From an uncultured Lachnospiraceae bacterium (GTDB lineage Bacteria; Bacillota; Clostridia; Lachnospirales; Lachnospiraceae), in contig CAJOFN010000002.1 of assembly GCA_905233905.1 (NCBI GenBank), positions 1 to 59,628 on the forward strand: a DNA stretch of 59,628 nt, given 5' to 3'. Positions 30,070-39,346 of this stretch are shown here, one piece after another. The position numbers and the translations under genes are program-made. The notes beneath the pieces were generated by a model. It was not told the origin of the DNA, searched no databases, and saw only the letters and a list, made by a program, of their open reading frames with translations. Numbering within the stretch: position 1 is the first letter of the stretch; each line of letters starts with the position of its first letter.

Positions 30070-31152
30070 CTACCTTTCCGTACAGCTTACGCATGGATCA
30101 ATAGTCAGAACAAGCAGTCCCACATCCGCAAGCTGGGTATTCTTAAGCATCTCACACAGTCCCGGCAGATTGGCAAAGGTAGGAGTCCTTACTCTCATGC
30201 GCACCAGATTGGGCTTGCCGTTTGCCTTGACATAGTATACAGCCTCTCCTCTGGGCTGCTCCACACGCATAAAACATTCACCGTCGGGATTACCCTTTAC
30301 TGCCACTGCCAACTCATTATCCTGGGGCATCTTTGAGATTGCCTGGCGGAGCAGGTCTATGGACTGGAAAACCTCCTGCATACGGCAGTAGCATCTCGCA
30401 AATGAGTCCCCGTCATTACTTGTTATTGGCTCAAAATCAAGATCACCATAGGCAGCGTAGCCAAGCTTTCTCATATCTGTGGATATGCCGCTTGCTCTTG
30501 CAAAAGGACCGGCGCATCCAAGGTCATGAGCCTGTTCCTTTGTAATAATGCCTACGCCCTTAAGCCTTGAAAGCACCGAATAATCCTCAAAAAATGTATC
30601 CCTGATGGCATAAAGCTCCTGCTCCACCTCATCCAGCGTGGAAAGGATGGTACGCTGCTGGTCTGCCGGTATATCTCTTATAACTCCACCAACCTTATTT
30701 ACGGAGAAGATAAGCCTTCCGCCGCTGGTCAGCTCCTGGAGATCAAGAACCTTTTCCCTTACTCTCCAGCACTGGTAGAAGAGATTCTCATAGCCGAAGC
30801 CGTCTGCAAGGAGTCCCAGCCACAGAAGATGTGAATGCATCCTCCCAAGCTCTGCCCATATGGTACGAAGATATTTGGCACGGTCGGGAACCTCAACCCC
30901 GAATATATGCTCTACTGCCTCACAGTAGCCCATTCCATGCTGAAAGGAGCATATACCGCAGATCCTCTCTGCCACATATGCCATCTGGTTGAAATCACGC
31001 TTTTCTACAAGCTTTTCCAGTCCCCTGTGAATGAAGCCCACGGAGGGTATTGCCTCCACAACCGTCTCATCCTCGATCACAAGATCAATATGTATGGGCT
31101 CGGGAAGCACCGGATGCTGCGGTCCAAAGGGTATAATACTGCGTTTCTTCAT
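30070..31152 (-). CDS. echE: Ech [NiFe] hydrogenase large (catalytic) subunit
   Basis: N-terminal RICGICSFQHGMGYC and C-terminal DPCVSCTER nickel ligands, both CxxC pairs intact. Confidence 0.93.
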   Translation of the reverse strand: MKKRSIIPFGPQHPVLPEPIHIDLVIEDETVVEAIPSVGFIHRGLEKLVEKRDFNQMAYVAERICGICSFQHGMGYCEAVEHIFGVEVPDRAKYLRTIWAELGRMHSHLLWLGLLADGFGYENLFYQCWRVREKVLDLQELTSGGRLIFSVNKVGGVIRDIPADQQRTILSTLDEVEQELYAIRDTFFEDYSVLSRLKGVGIITKEQAHDLGCAGPFARASGISTDMRKLGYAAYGDLDFEPITSNDGDSFARCYCRMQEVFQSIDLLRQAISKMPQDNELAVAVKGNPDGECFMRVEQPRGEAVYYVKANGKPNLVRMRVRTPTFANLPGLCEMLKNTQLADVGLLVLTIDPCVSCTER

Positions 31153-31517
31153 TACCCCTCCTCCTTAAAAGGTGTTTCTTTTTCTATTCTGTAAAGCTTG
31201 TTCTGATAATCAAGCCGTATCATCTCGATCTTTACGCCGAAAAGCTCCTTCATCTCATTTTCATAAAATACCGCTTGAGGCACAATATCCGTGATGGAAG
31301 GAATTACCGTCTCGGGATCAATAACTATGCGAAGGGTGACATACTCATAGGTAGTATCATCCGCAAATGAGTATGACAGCTCATACTTGCCCTCGTTATA
31401 CACGGCACAGGCCTGGGACAGCCTCATGCCGGCGTTTTTCTTCTCCATTACCTTTCCAAGCAGTCCTTCTGCCGGAATCTCTTCTATAACCTCCAAAGGG
31501 TGGATCACCTCTGCCAT
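31152..31517 (-). CDS. echD: Ech hydrogenase subunit D (NuoC-like)
   Basis: Small NuoC/30-kDa-like protein (YVTLRIVIDPETVIPSITDIVPQAVFYENEMKELFGVKIE) between echE and echC. Confidence 0.85.
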   Translation of the reverse strand: MAEVIHPLEVIEEIPAEGLLGKVMEKKNAGMRLSQACAVYNEGKYELSYSFADDTTYEYVTLRIVIDPETVIPSITDIVPQAVFYENEMKELFGVKIEMIRLDYQNKLYRIEKETPFKEEG

Positions 31518-31525
31518 TTACTACC

Positions 31526-31978
31526 TCACATTCCCTTTCCGCTCTGTACCAGAGCATCATGCTCGTCTGAACGCTTCTGGAACAACTCAACAGCCTGTAC
31601 TATACCGTCAATGATGGACTGTGGCCTTGCAGCGCAGCCCGGAACATATATATCCACCGGAACCACCTTGTCCGCACCGCCTAAAATATTATAGCAGTCC
31701 TTAAATATTCCTCCGGTACAGGCACACACACCTACCGCAACCACTACCTTGGGTCTTGGCATCTGATCATAAAGCTGTCTTACTACGCTTGCGTTCTGTG
31801 AATTTATTCCTCCCGTTACAAGCAGAATATCTGCCTGCATTGGGTCTCCCGTGTTCATTACCCCAAAGCGCTCCGCATCGTATACCGGCGTAAGGCACGC
31901 CAATACCTCAATATCACAGCCATTACAGCTTGACCCGTCATAATGCAGCAACCAGGGTGATCTTTTTACATTCGCCAT
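31526..31978 (-). CDS. echC: Ech hydrogenase small subunit (NuoB-like)
   Basis: MANVKRSPWLLHYDGSSCNGCDIEVLACLTPVYD..., VVAVGVCACTGGIF, VYVPGCAARPQSIIDGI. Start moved to MANVK; the ORF track extends it to 32077. Confidence 0.92.
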   Translation of the reverse strand: MANVKRSPWLLHYDGSSCNGCDIEVLACLTPVYDAERFGVMNTGDPMQADILLVTGGINSQNASVVRQLYDQMPRPKVVVAVGVCACTGGIFKDCYNILGGADKVVPVDIYVPGCAARPQSIIDGIVQAVELFQKRSDEHDALVQSGKGM

Positions 31979-31989
31979 TTTATTACCTC

Positions 31990-32856
31990 TTAAATATGAA
32001 TCAGCATCAAAGCCAGCAGATTCACGCCTGCCGACAGCAGCGTAACGATCCAGGTGATCTTTAACATACTCTCCCACTTCATTCTGGCGCTGGTATTATC
32101 TATAAGGATCTCAAGAAAATACACAGCCGCTATAAGGATCAGCGCCGCGATAACGGACAGGGGGCTGGAATTGACCACGTATAACCCCACAACACCCATG
32201 AGAAATACGTTCTCATACCATTCTGATATCTGGAACAGAGCCAGATTCTGGGCGCCCATCTCTGTGGTTATTCCCTTTACGATCTCTTGATGCATATGAT
32301 GGGAAGTGGACAGGTCAAAGGGGGATTTTCTCATCTTTATTGTGAGGATGAATACAAATGCTATAAAAAATCCCGGCATAAGGGCAAGGTCAAGCTTGTC
32401 TGAAATAGCGATCTCTTCAACATTAAAGGTACCCTCAACCAGATAAAACCCAACGCACGCCAGCAGCACTGCAGGCTCATAGGTCATCATCTGGATAAGC
32501 TCCCTGTTGGAGCCTATGGTGGCATAGGGAGATGATGTAACAACGGATGCAAAATACAAAAATGTAGCCGCTGTTGACATTACAAAAAAGCACATGAGAA
32601 TATCAGTACCCCCGTAAAACATCGCTCCCGTAAGGACCATCATTATAAGATAGGTCAGCAGGAAGAAGGTCTGGGAGGTGGACACTGTAATAGCCTGCTT
32701 TTTTAAAAGCTTTATCACATCATAAAACGGCTGAAGCAGAGGCGGTCCCACTCGCCTTTGCATCCTGGCGGAGATCTTGCGGTCTATGCCCTGAAGCAGC
32801 CCTCCCACAATGGGAGCCAAAACAATATATGCCGCTACTCGCATCATCATATTCAT
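31990..32856 (-). CDS. echB: Ech hydrogenase membrane subunit B (NuoH-like)
   Basis: QGIDRKISARMQRRVGPPLLQPFYDVIKLLKK; multiple TM helices. Confidence 0.93.
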   Translation of the reverse strand: MNMMMRVAAYIVLAPIVGGLLQGIDRKISARMQRRVGPPLLQPFYDVIKLLKKQAITVSTSQTFFLLTYLIMMVLTGAMFYGGTDILMCFFVMSTAATFLYFASVVTSSPYATIGSNRELIQMMTYEPAVLLACVGFYLVEGTFNVEEIAISDKLDLALMPGFFIAFVFILTIKMRKSPFDLSTSHHMHQEIVKGITTEMGAQNLALFQISEWYENVFLMGVVGLYVVNSSPLSVIAALILIAAVYFLEILIDNTSARMKWESMLKITWIVTLLSAGVNLLALMLIHI

Positions 32857-34781
32857 GCCACAACACCTCCTATTATCATGATCATCATGACGATAAGGAT
32901 CGTCATTGCGAACAACTGGCCGGGCACCATGAGCTTACGCTGTCCGATGCGTCCCGGGAAATAGTAATTTGAAAGCCATAATCTCTTAGGATCTCCAAAG
33001 GAGTCGATAAAGAAGCGGTTATCACCCTCGTTGATACCGTTCATGTAAGAGAGCTTGCGGTTGGTGCGGTAATTTTTCACGTAATTATAGGATATAACCG
33101 GCACCGCAAGCACTATAATGATGATAAGCACCAGTACATAAAGCACAGACTGAGGCAATACATCGTGAGCAGCCCCGAACATCTCTGTCAGCAGAGGATT
33201 AACATAAACCCTTGATAAAAGAGGGAAAAGCAGACATAAGAGTATCATCAATGCCGCATGAATACTGAGGGAGATCATCTCATTGCGCTTGGTAATATCC
33301 TCGAATTTCTTTTCCCTTATGTGGCTCTGGCTTATGAGCTTGCCCATCCATTTGGTCCAGTAAAGGGATGTTGTAGCGGAACCAAAGGCGATGAAGAACA
33401 CCATCATAACATTTCCGCTGTCCACTGACGCCTTGAACGCAGACCATTTTGCTATCAACATTCCAAAGGGTGCCAGAAACATTCCGGCTATTCCTATGAA
33501 CATAAATATGGCAAGCTTGGGAAGTATGTACAAAAGACCGTGCATATCCTCTATATCCCTGGAATGAAGGGAATTCTCCGTAGCACCCACATCCTGGAAA
33601 AGCAGAGACTTTGAGATCGCATGGAAGATCATAAGGAATACTCCTGCCCATATGGTCTCCATCCGTCCCATTCCGGCGCACGCCACCATAAGACCAAGGT
33701 TGGATATGGTAGAAAATGCCAGCACCTTCTTGCCGTCGGACTGCGCAATAGCCATTATGGAAGTTATAATAAATGTAAAGCCGCCTATCAGGGATATCAT
33801 CATACCTGTAAGGGTGCCCTGCATTGCGGGGGCGAGCCTGAACAGGATATAGATACCAGCCTTTACCATTGTTGCTGAATGTAAAAGCGCGGAAGAAGGC
33901 GTAGGCGCAACCATTGCGCCGATAAGCCATGTTGAGAAAGGAAGCTGGGCGGACTTGGTAAGAGCCGCAACAGCTATAAGCACAACAGGAATGACCGCAA
34001 CAGCCCTTCCCGCCACACCGACTGCTATCAGCTCATGCAGCGATACCGAACCTGTATGGGTCACAAACTGCCAGATCCCTATGGCAAGACATAGCCCGCC
34101 AAAGAGGTTCATCCACAGAGCCCTGAAGGAATTGTTTATAGCCTCCGGCTCCCTTGTATAGCCTATGAGCAGGAAAGAGCATATACTGGTACACTCCCAG
34201 AAGAAATCGATCCAAAGCAGGCTTTCGGAAAGCACAAAGCCAAACATGGCACCCAGGAAGAAAAACAGCAGCATGAAGAAATATCTCCTCCGGTCAGGTA
34301 CATCCGACCTGTGCTGATGATAGCCGTCCATATAGCCTGCGCCGTATACAATTATAAGTCCGCCGATAATGCCCACAATAAGGCACATAAGGATTGACAG
34401 ATGATCCAGATATATCTTTCCGCCACCCTCAGCCTTTGGAACATAAAGCTCTATCCAGAGTATCATGCAGGTGGGGATGATCGAAAGCAGGCTGATCCAG
34501 TATTTGCGGTATTTAAAGCACAAAAATACCACTAACACCATAAGCCCCAGCTCCGCTGCAAGCATCACACGATCCACAAAAGCCGTCTCAAAATACATGG
34601 TCACCGGCCTTGCGCCCATGGCAAGCCACGCGAAAAGCAAAATGAAATCAGCCAGGATTATCAGGGACGAGCTTACATAAGCAATGACCTTTCTGACTTC
34701 CATATTCTGTATGCAAAACAGCGTAGCGCCCACACAAAATGGAAACAGTATTAAAAACGGTATCAAAGGCAAACCAGTCAT
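32853..34781 (-). CDS. echA: Ech hydrogenase membrane subunit A (NuoL/antiporter-like)
   Basis: TKSAQLPFSTWLIGAMVAPTPSSALLHSATMVKAGIYIL proton-channel motif; many TM helices. Confidence 0.93.
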   Translation of the reverse strand: MTGLPLIPFLILFPFCVGATLFCIQNMEVRKVIAYVSSSLIILADFILLFAWLAMGARPVTMYFETAFVDRVMLAAELGLMVLVVFLCFKYRKYWISLLSIIPTCMILWIELYVPKAEGGGKIYLDHLSILMCLIVGIIGGLIIVYGAGYMDGYHQHRSDVPDRRRYFFMLLFFFLGAMFGFVLSESLLWIDFFWECTSICSFLLIGYTREPEAINNSFRALWMNLFGGLCLAIGIWQFVTHTGSVSLHELIAVGVAGRAVAVIPVVLIAVAALTKSAQLPFSTWLIGAMVAPTPSSALLHSATMVKAGIYILFRLAPAMQGTLTGMMISLIGGFTFIITSIMAIAQSDGKKVLAFSTISNLGLMVACAGMGRMETIWAGVFLMIFHAISKSLLFQDVGATENSLHSRDIEDMHGLLYILPKLAIFMFIGIAGMFLAPFGMLIAKWSAFKASVDSGNVMMVFFIAFGSATTSLYWTKWMGKLISQSHIREKKFEDITKRNEMISLSIHAALMILLCLLFPLLSRVYVNPLLTEMFGAAHDVLPQSVLYVLVLIIIIVLAVPVISYNYVKNYRTNRKLSYMNGINEGDNRFFIDSFGDPKRLWLSNYYFPGRIGQRKLMVPGQLFAMTILIVMMIMIIGGVVA

Positions 34782-34816
34782 TCAGTTCCTCCTTACTTGA
34801 AAAACATCCAAAGTCC

Positions 34817-34845
34817 ATTATCTGCCTGTTTACGAAAAAAAGCAA
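34817..34845 (-). promoter_or_regulatory. Candidate ech operon promoter (TTGCTT-N17-GATAAT)
   Basis: -35 at 34840-34845, -10 at 34817-34822, in the echA-hypA divergent gap. Confidence 0.45.
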
Positions 34846-34896
34846 TAGTAATATGTAGAAATATTTTATATAATCAATAAGAAGGAGACATTACCC

Positions 34897-35250
34897 ATGC
34901 ACGAACTAAGCTATATGATCAAGCTTGCGGATATTGCAATGACTTCTCTTCCGGATGATGAGAATATCCGCCCCGTAAAGCTCGTGGTTGAAGTCGGAGA
35001 GCTTACAGGAGTGCTTCCCGAATATCTGCGCAAATACTACCCTGCTGTCATAAGGGATACCCCCTTAAAGGGCAGTACCCTCGAAGTGATATCAATACCC
35101 TCCGAGGCGGAATGTCAAAGCTGCGGCACGGTATACCACCCCGACAAGGCCTTTGATTACCTGTGCCCTAACTGCAAAAAAAGCTCCTGCCGCTTCATTC
35201 ACGGCAGGGAGCTTAATGTCAGAGAGCTTGTCATTGATCGTGATTCTTAA
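34897..35250 (+). CDS. hypA: Hydrogenase maturation nickel/zinc protein HypA
   Basis: MHELSYMIKLADIA..., VVEVGELTGVLPEYL, zinc site CQSCGTVY...CPNC; AAGGAG RBS. Confidence 0.93.
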   Translation: MHELSYMIKLADIAMTSLPDDENIRPVKLVVEVGELTGVLPEYLRKYYPAVIRDTPLKGSTLEVISIPSEAECQSCGTVYHPDKAFDYLCPNCKKSSCRFIHGRELNVRELVIDRDS

Positions 35251-35857
35251 GATAGGCATCCACTACATTTATAAGCTTATCATAGCTCATGGCTGCGGTA
35301 TCCAGACACAGATCATAGTTGTGGGCATCAAACCAGTCATGCCCTGTAAAGAATTTATAATAATTGGCGCGGTACTTGTCGATCTTAGCAATGCGTTCCT
35401 TTGCTTCCTTTTCTCCCACACCCTGCTGGTTTACAACCCTCTTTATGCAGTTTTCCTCGGAGGCGTAGAAGAAAAGCCTTACCGCGTTACCGGAATCCTT
35501 TAGGATGTAATCAGCGCATCTTCCTATTATGATACAGGATTCCGTTTCAGCAAGCTGCCTTATCACCTTTGCCTGATAACGGAAAAGATTTTCCCCTGAT
35601 GTAAAATTATCACTGTCCGGTGGGAACACCTCTCCCTTGTAGGCATCCCTGGCTATCCTAAACAGCGGCATGCGCTTCATGCTCTCATCCATCTCTCCGA
35701 AGAGAGCCTCGTTGATACCGCTCTCGTCGGATGCCATCCGAAGCAGCTCCCTGTCATAACAGTGTATGCCGTAAACCTCGGCAAGCTTCTTTCCTAAGGT
35801 TCTTCCCCCGCTGCCATAGCTTCTTGCTATGGTGATCACAATATTTTTCCTGTCCAT
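35231..35857 (-). CDS. Cytidylate kinase-like family protein
   Basis: IVITIARSYGSGGRTLGKKLAEVYGIHCYDRELL..., CIIIGRCADYILKD. Confidence 0.88.
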   Translation of the reverse strand: MDRKNIVITIARSYGSGGRTLGKKLAEVYGIHCYDRELLRMASDESGINEALFGEMDESMKRMPLFRIARDAYKGEVFPPDSDNFTSGENLFRYQAKVIRQLAETESCIIIGRCADYILKDSGNAVRLFFYASEENCIKRVVNQQGVGEKEAKERIAKIDKYRANYYKFFTGHDWFDAHNYDLCLDTAAMSYDKLINVVDAYLKNHDQ

Positions 35858-35859
35858 GC

Positions 35860-36570
35860 TTATTCCCCCAAATATGCGGCTTTTATTGAACTGTCGTTTA
35901 ATAACTCCTGTGCATTACCCTCTAAAACAATATTTCCGGTCTCAAGCACATACGCCCTGTCAGCTATGGATAATGCCTTCTTGGCGTTCTGCTCTACCAG
36001 AAGCACGGTAGTGCCCATCGAAGAGATCTCTTCTATGATCCTGAATATTTCCTGTACCAATATGGGTGAAAGCCCCATAGACGGTTCATCCATAAGCACG
36101 ATCTTGGGCTTGCTCATAAGCGCCCTTCCCATTGCGAGCATCTGCTGCTCTCCGCCTGAAAGGGTTCCCGCAAGCTGGTTCTTTCTTTCCATAAGCCTTG
36201 GAAAGCTCTTGTAGATAGTTTCAAGGGTCTTATCTACCTCGTCCTTGTCCTTTCTGGTATAGGCTCCCAGCTTAAGATTTTCAAAAACAGTAAGTCTTGA
36301 AAACACTCTCCTGCCCTCGGGAACGTGAGCCATTCCCATGGAAACTATCTCATGTCCGGGAACCTTTGTAATATCCTTTCCCTCAAACATGATAGCCCCC
36401 TCCTTCGGAGAGAGCATCCCCGTTATCGTCTGTAAGGTTGTGGTCTTTCCGGCGCCGTTTGAGCCGATAAGGGCTATGACCTCTCCCTCCTCAACATGGA
36501 AGGAAATCCCCTTTATCGCCTGGATCATGCCATAATTAACCTTCAGATCCTTTATCTCCAACATACTCAT
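35860..36570 (-). CDS. livF: Branched-chain amino acid ABC transporter ATP-binding protein
   Basis: Walker A GSNGAGKTT, signature LSGGEQQMLAMGRALM, Walker B IVLMDEPSMGLSPI. Confidence 0.94.
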   Translation of the reverse strand: MSMLEIKDLKVNYGMIQAIKGISFHVEEGEVIALIGSNGAGKTTTLQTITGMLSPKEGAIMFEGKDITKVPGHEIVSMGMAHVPEGRRVFSRLTVFENLKLGAYTRKDKDEVDKTLETIYKSFPRLMERKNQLAGTLSGGEQQMLAMGRALMSKPKIVLMDEPSMGLSPILVQEIFRIIEEISSMGTTVLLVEQNAKKALSIADRAYVLETGNIVLEGNAQELLNDSSIKAAYLGE

Positions 36571-36585
36571 AGGTTTGCGCCTTTC

Positions 36586-37338
36586 TTACTCGCCCAGATA
36601 CGCCTTGACAACTTCAGGATCATTAAGCACATCCTTTGTGCTGCCTTGTGCCAGCTCCTGGCCGAAGTTTAATACGGTAAGTCTCTCACAGATACCGGAT
36701 ACCAGCCTCATATCATGCTCGATCAGCAGTATTGTAAGCGAAAACTTCTCTCTTATGAAATGTATGGTATCCATCAGCTCCTGAGTCTCATTAGGATTCA
36801 TTCCCGCGGCAGGCTCATCCAAAAGCAGAAGCTTCGGACCTGTGGCTATTGCCCTGGCGATCTCAAGCTTTCTCTGGGCCCCGTAGGGGAGATTGCTGGA
36901 TAAGGTATCGCTTTCCGTGTCCAGTCCGAACACAGACAATAGCTCCATAGCCCGTTCATTCATTTCCTTTTCAGCGCGGAAATAAGAGGGCAGACGCAGC
37001 ACTCCCGCAAGTGTGGAGTAGGAGAAGCCATTATGCAGGCCTACCTTAACATTATCCAACACCGACAGCTCCGCAAACAGGCGGATATTCTGGAAGGTCC
37101 TGGCTATTCCCACCTTATTTATCATGGTCGTGGACAGTCCCGTTATATCCTTGCCATCCAAAAAGACAGTGCCCTCCGTGGGCTTATATACCCCGGTCAG
37201 AAGGTTGAAAACAGTTGTCTTTCCGGCTCCGTTAGGTCCAATAAGCCCGTAAAGCTCACCATCGGCGATATCCATGGACAGGCCGTCAACAGCCTTTAGT
37301 CCGCCAAACTGAATACTCAGATCCTTAACTTGAAGCAT
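36586..37338 (-). CDS. livG: Branched-chain amino acid ABC transporter ATP-binding protein
   Basis: GPNGAGKTTVFNLLTGVYKPTEG, LPYGAQRKLEIARAIATGPKLLLLDEPAAGMNP. Confidence 0.95.
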   Translation of the reverse strand: MLQVKDLSIQFGGLKAVDGLSMDIADGELYGLIGPNGAGKTTVFNLLTGVYKPTEGTVFLDGKDITGLSTTMINKVGIARTFQNIRLFAELSVLDNVKVGLHNGFSYSTLAGVLRLPSYFRAEKEMNERAMELLSVFGLDTESDTLSSNLPYGAQRKLEIARAIATGPKLLLLDEPAAGMNPNETQELMDTIHFIREKFSLTILLIEHDMRLVSGICERLTVLNFGQELAQGSTKDVLNDPEVVKAYLGE

Positions 37339-38404
37339 TATCTTTTCCTTTCCACGGAAGCTTGATCCTGTGCATCTGTCTCCATTCTATCGCCTTGGGC
37401 GCCCAGTTAAACAGCATCAGTCCGATGAGCAGAATGGAATAGATCAACATTCTGTAGTTGGACAGACCCCTGAGCAGCTCCGGCAGCAGGGTAAGTATGA
37501 CAGCCGAAACAATGGAGCCCCTGAAATTGCCAAGTCCGCCCAAAACCACAAATACCAGCACAAGTATTGACATGTTAAAGTCAAACTTTGAAGCAGTAAC
37601 GGTAGAAAGATAATGGGAATACAGCACTCCCGCTATACCTGCTATCCCGGCAGAGATCATAAAAGCTATTAGCTTGAATTTCGTAATGGGGATACCCACG
37701 GATTCCGCGGCTATACGGTTATCCCTGATAGCCTGTATCGCACGTCCCGTCCTGGAGTCCACCAAAAATGTCACAACAACAAGAACCGCTATGAGCAGCA
37801 CCATGCCGATGGTAAAATTCGTCACATGAGGCGTTCCCATAATGCCCTTTGCACCGTTTATGATCATCTTGCGCCCCTCTCCCAGTGAGGCGGAATTATC
37901 CGTTACAAAGGAAAAATGAAGTCCCGAATTATCCTTCCCAACATAGAATACATTCAACAGTCCCTTAATGATCTCTCCAAAGGCAAGGGTAACTATCGCA
38001 AGGTAATCCCCGTTTAACCTCAAAACCGGGATGCCTATCAAAAATCCCGCCAATGCCGCGCAGAGGGTTCCAAGTATCAGTGCTATAAAAAATCTTACAT
38101 AAAGTGAAGGGATCGCGTCTGCCATGGCGTGGGTAAAGGTCGCGCTCACAAAGGCTCCCACCGACATAAATCCGGCGTGGCCAAGTGAAAGCTCGCCTAA
38201 AAAGCCTACGCAAAGGTTGAGTCCCACGGCTATAATGGCGTAAATACATAGCTCCGCCAGTATATTGTTCATCGAATGTGAAAGATTTCCGGTCATTGAT
38301 ACGACAGTAATGACAATATATACCGCCACAAGTCCCAGAACGGTCTTTAACAGCTCCGTCGTTGATGGAGAAAGCTTTTTCATCTTATCATTCATGACCT
38401 TCAC
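37325..38404 (-). CDS. livM: Branched-chain amino acid ABC transporter permease
   Basis: GLNLCVGFLGELSLGHAGFMSVGAF, GDYLAIVTLAFGEIIK, RAIQAIRDNRIAAESVGI. Confidence 0.94.
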   Translation of the reverse strand: MKVMNDKMKKLSPSTTELLKTVLGLVAVYIVITVVSMTGNLSHSMNNILAELCIYAIIAVGLNLCVGFLGELSLGHAGFMSVGAFVSATFTHAMADAIPSLYVRFFIALILGTLCAALAGFLIGIPVLRLNGDYLAIVTLAFGEIIKGLLNVFYVGKDNSGLHFSFVTDNSASLGEGRKMIINGAKGIMGTPHVTNFTIGMVLLIAVLVVVTFLVDSRTGRAIQAIRDNRIAAESVGIPITKFKLIAFMISAGIAGIAGVLYSHYLSTVTASKFDFNMSILVLVFVVLGGLGNFRGSIVSAVILTLLPELLRGLSNYRMLIYSILLIGLMLFNWAPKAIEWRQMHRIKLPWKGKDNASS

Positions 38405-39286
38405 CTACACTTTCTCATGGATCGCTTTGCCGAACAATCCTGTAGGCTTAACAAGAAGCACCACAATAAGCACTCCGAAAACTATGGCGTTGGCAAGCTG
38501 TGAGGAAATATACGCGCTTGACAGATCCTCGATTATTCCCAGCAGCAGGCCTCCCACAAAGGCGCCGGGGATAGAGCCTATGCCGCCGAAAACCGCAGCG
38601 GTAAATGCCTTGATACCGGGAAGCGCCCCGGTATAAGGGTTTAACACATGGTACTGGCTGCACAGCAGAACACCCGCTATTGCCGCAAGTCCCGAGCCTA
38701 TGGCAAAGGTAAGGGAAATGGTGGAATTTACATTAACGCCCATCAATGCTGCCGCGTCCTTATCCTCTGATACGGCAAGCATTGCCTGACCTGCTTTGGT
38801 GTATTTGATAAAGCTCATCAGCGCAGCCATGATGATTATACAGCATACAATGGTAAATATGGTTATGCCGGGAATCTTTAACCTGCCGCCTGCAAGGGAT
38901 AATGCCGGAAGTCCCAGCACATCCGGGAATGCCTTGGAATCCGAGCCAAAGAACAACAGGGCAAGGTTTTCTAAAAGATAACTTACACCGATCGCCGTTA
39001 TCAGCACTGCCAGGCTTGCAGCCTTACGAAGAGGCTTATAGGCTATCTTTTCTATCACGATACCCAGCAATGTACAAACTGCCACTGATACCGCAATGGA
39101 AACAAACGGATTCAATCCAAAGCTGTTTACCGCGTAAAACACCACATAGCTTCCGATCATTATTACATCGCCATGAGCGAAATTAAGCATTTTGGCTATA
39201 CCGTAAACCATGGTATAGCCCAGCGCCATAATGGCGTATATGCTGCCCAGACTGATGCCTGCCACCAGATATGAAATAAAGCTCAT
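38405..39286 (-). CDS. livH: Branched-chain amino acid ABC transporter permease
   Basis: GISLGSIYAIMALGYTMVYGIAKMLNFAHGDVIMIG, AAVFGGIGSIPGAFVGGLLLGIIE. Start placed at MSFISYLVAG because the upstream extension (to 39316) overlaps a terminator. Confidence 0.94.
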   Translation of the reverse strand: MSFISYLVAGISLGSIYAIMALGYTMVYGIAKMLNFAHGDVIMIGSYVVFYAVNSFGLNPFVSIAVSVAVCTLLGIVIEKIAYKPLRKAASLAVLITAIGVSYLLENLALLFFGSDSKAFPDVLGLPALSLAGGRLKIPGITIFTIVCCIIIMAALMSFIKYTKAGQAMLAVSEDKDAAALMGVNVNSTISLTFAIGSGLAAIAGVLLCSQYHVLNPYTGALPGIKAFTAAVFGGIGSIPGAFVGGLLLGIIEDLSSAYISSQLANAIVFGVLIVVLLVKPTGLFGKAIHEKV

Positions 39287-39299
39287 ATACCAAACCCTC

Positions 39300-39327
39300 A
39301 AAAAAAGGGGATACAAAACGTATCCCC
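39300..39327 (-). terminator. Intrinsic terminator between livJ and livH
   Basis: Minus strand GGGGATAC-GTTTT-GTATCCCC-TTTTTTT. Confidence 0.75.
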
Positions 39328-39346
39328 ATCAACAAATCCTTTAATA

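Noticed and set aside
33280-33930. 216-aa minus-strand ORF overlapping echA
   Set aside because: Out-of-frame overlap with a clear NuoL-like membrane subunit.
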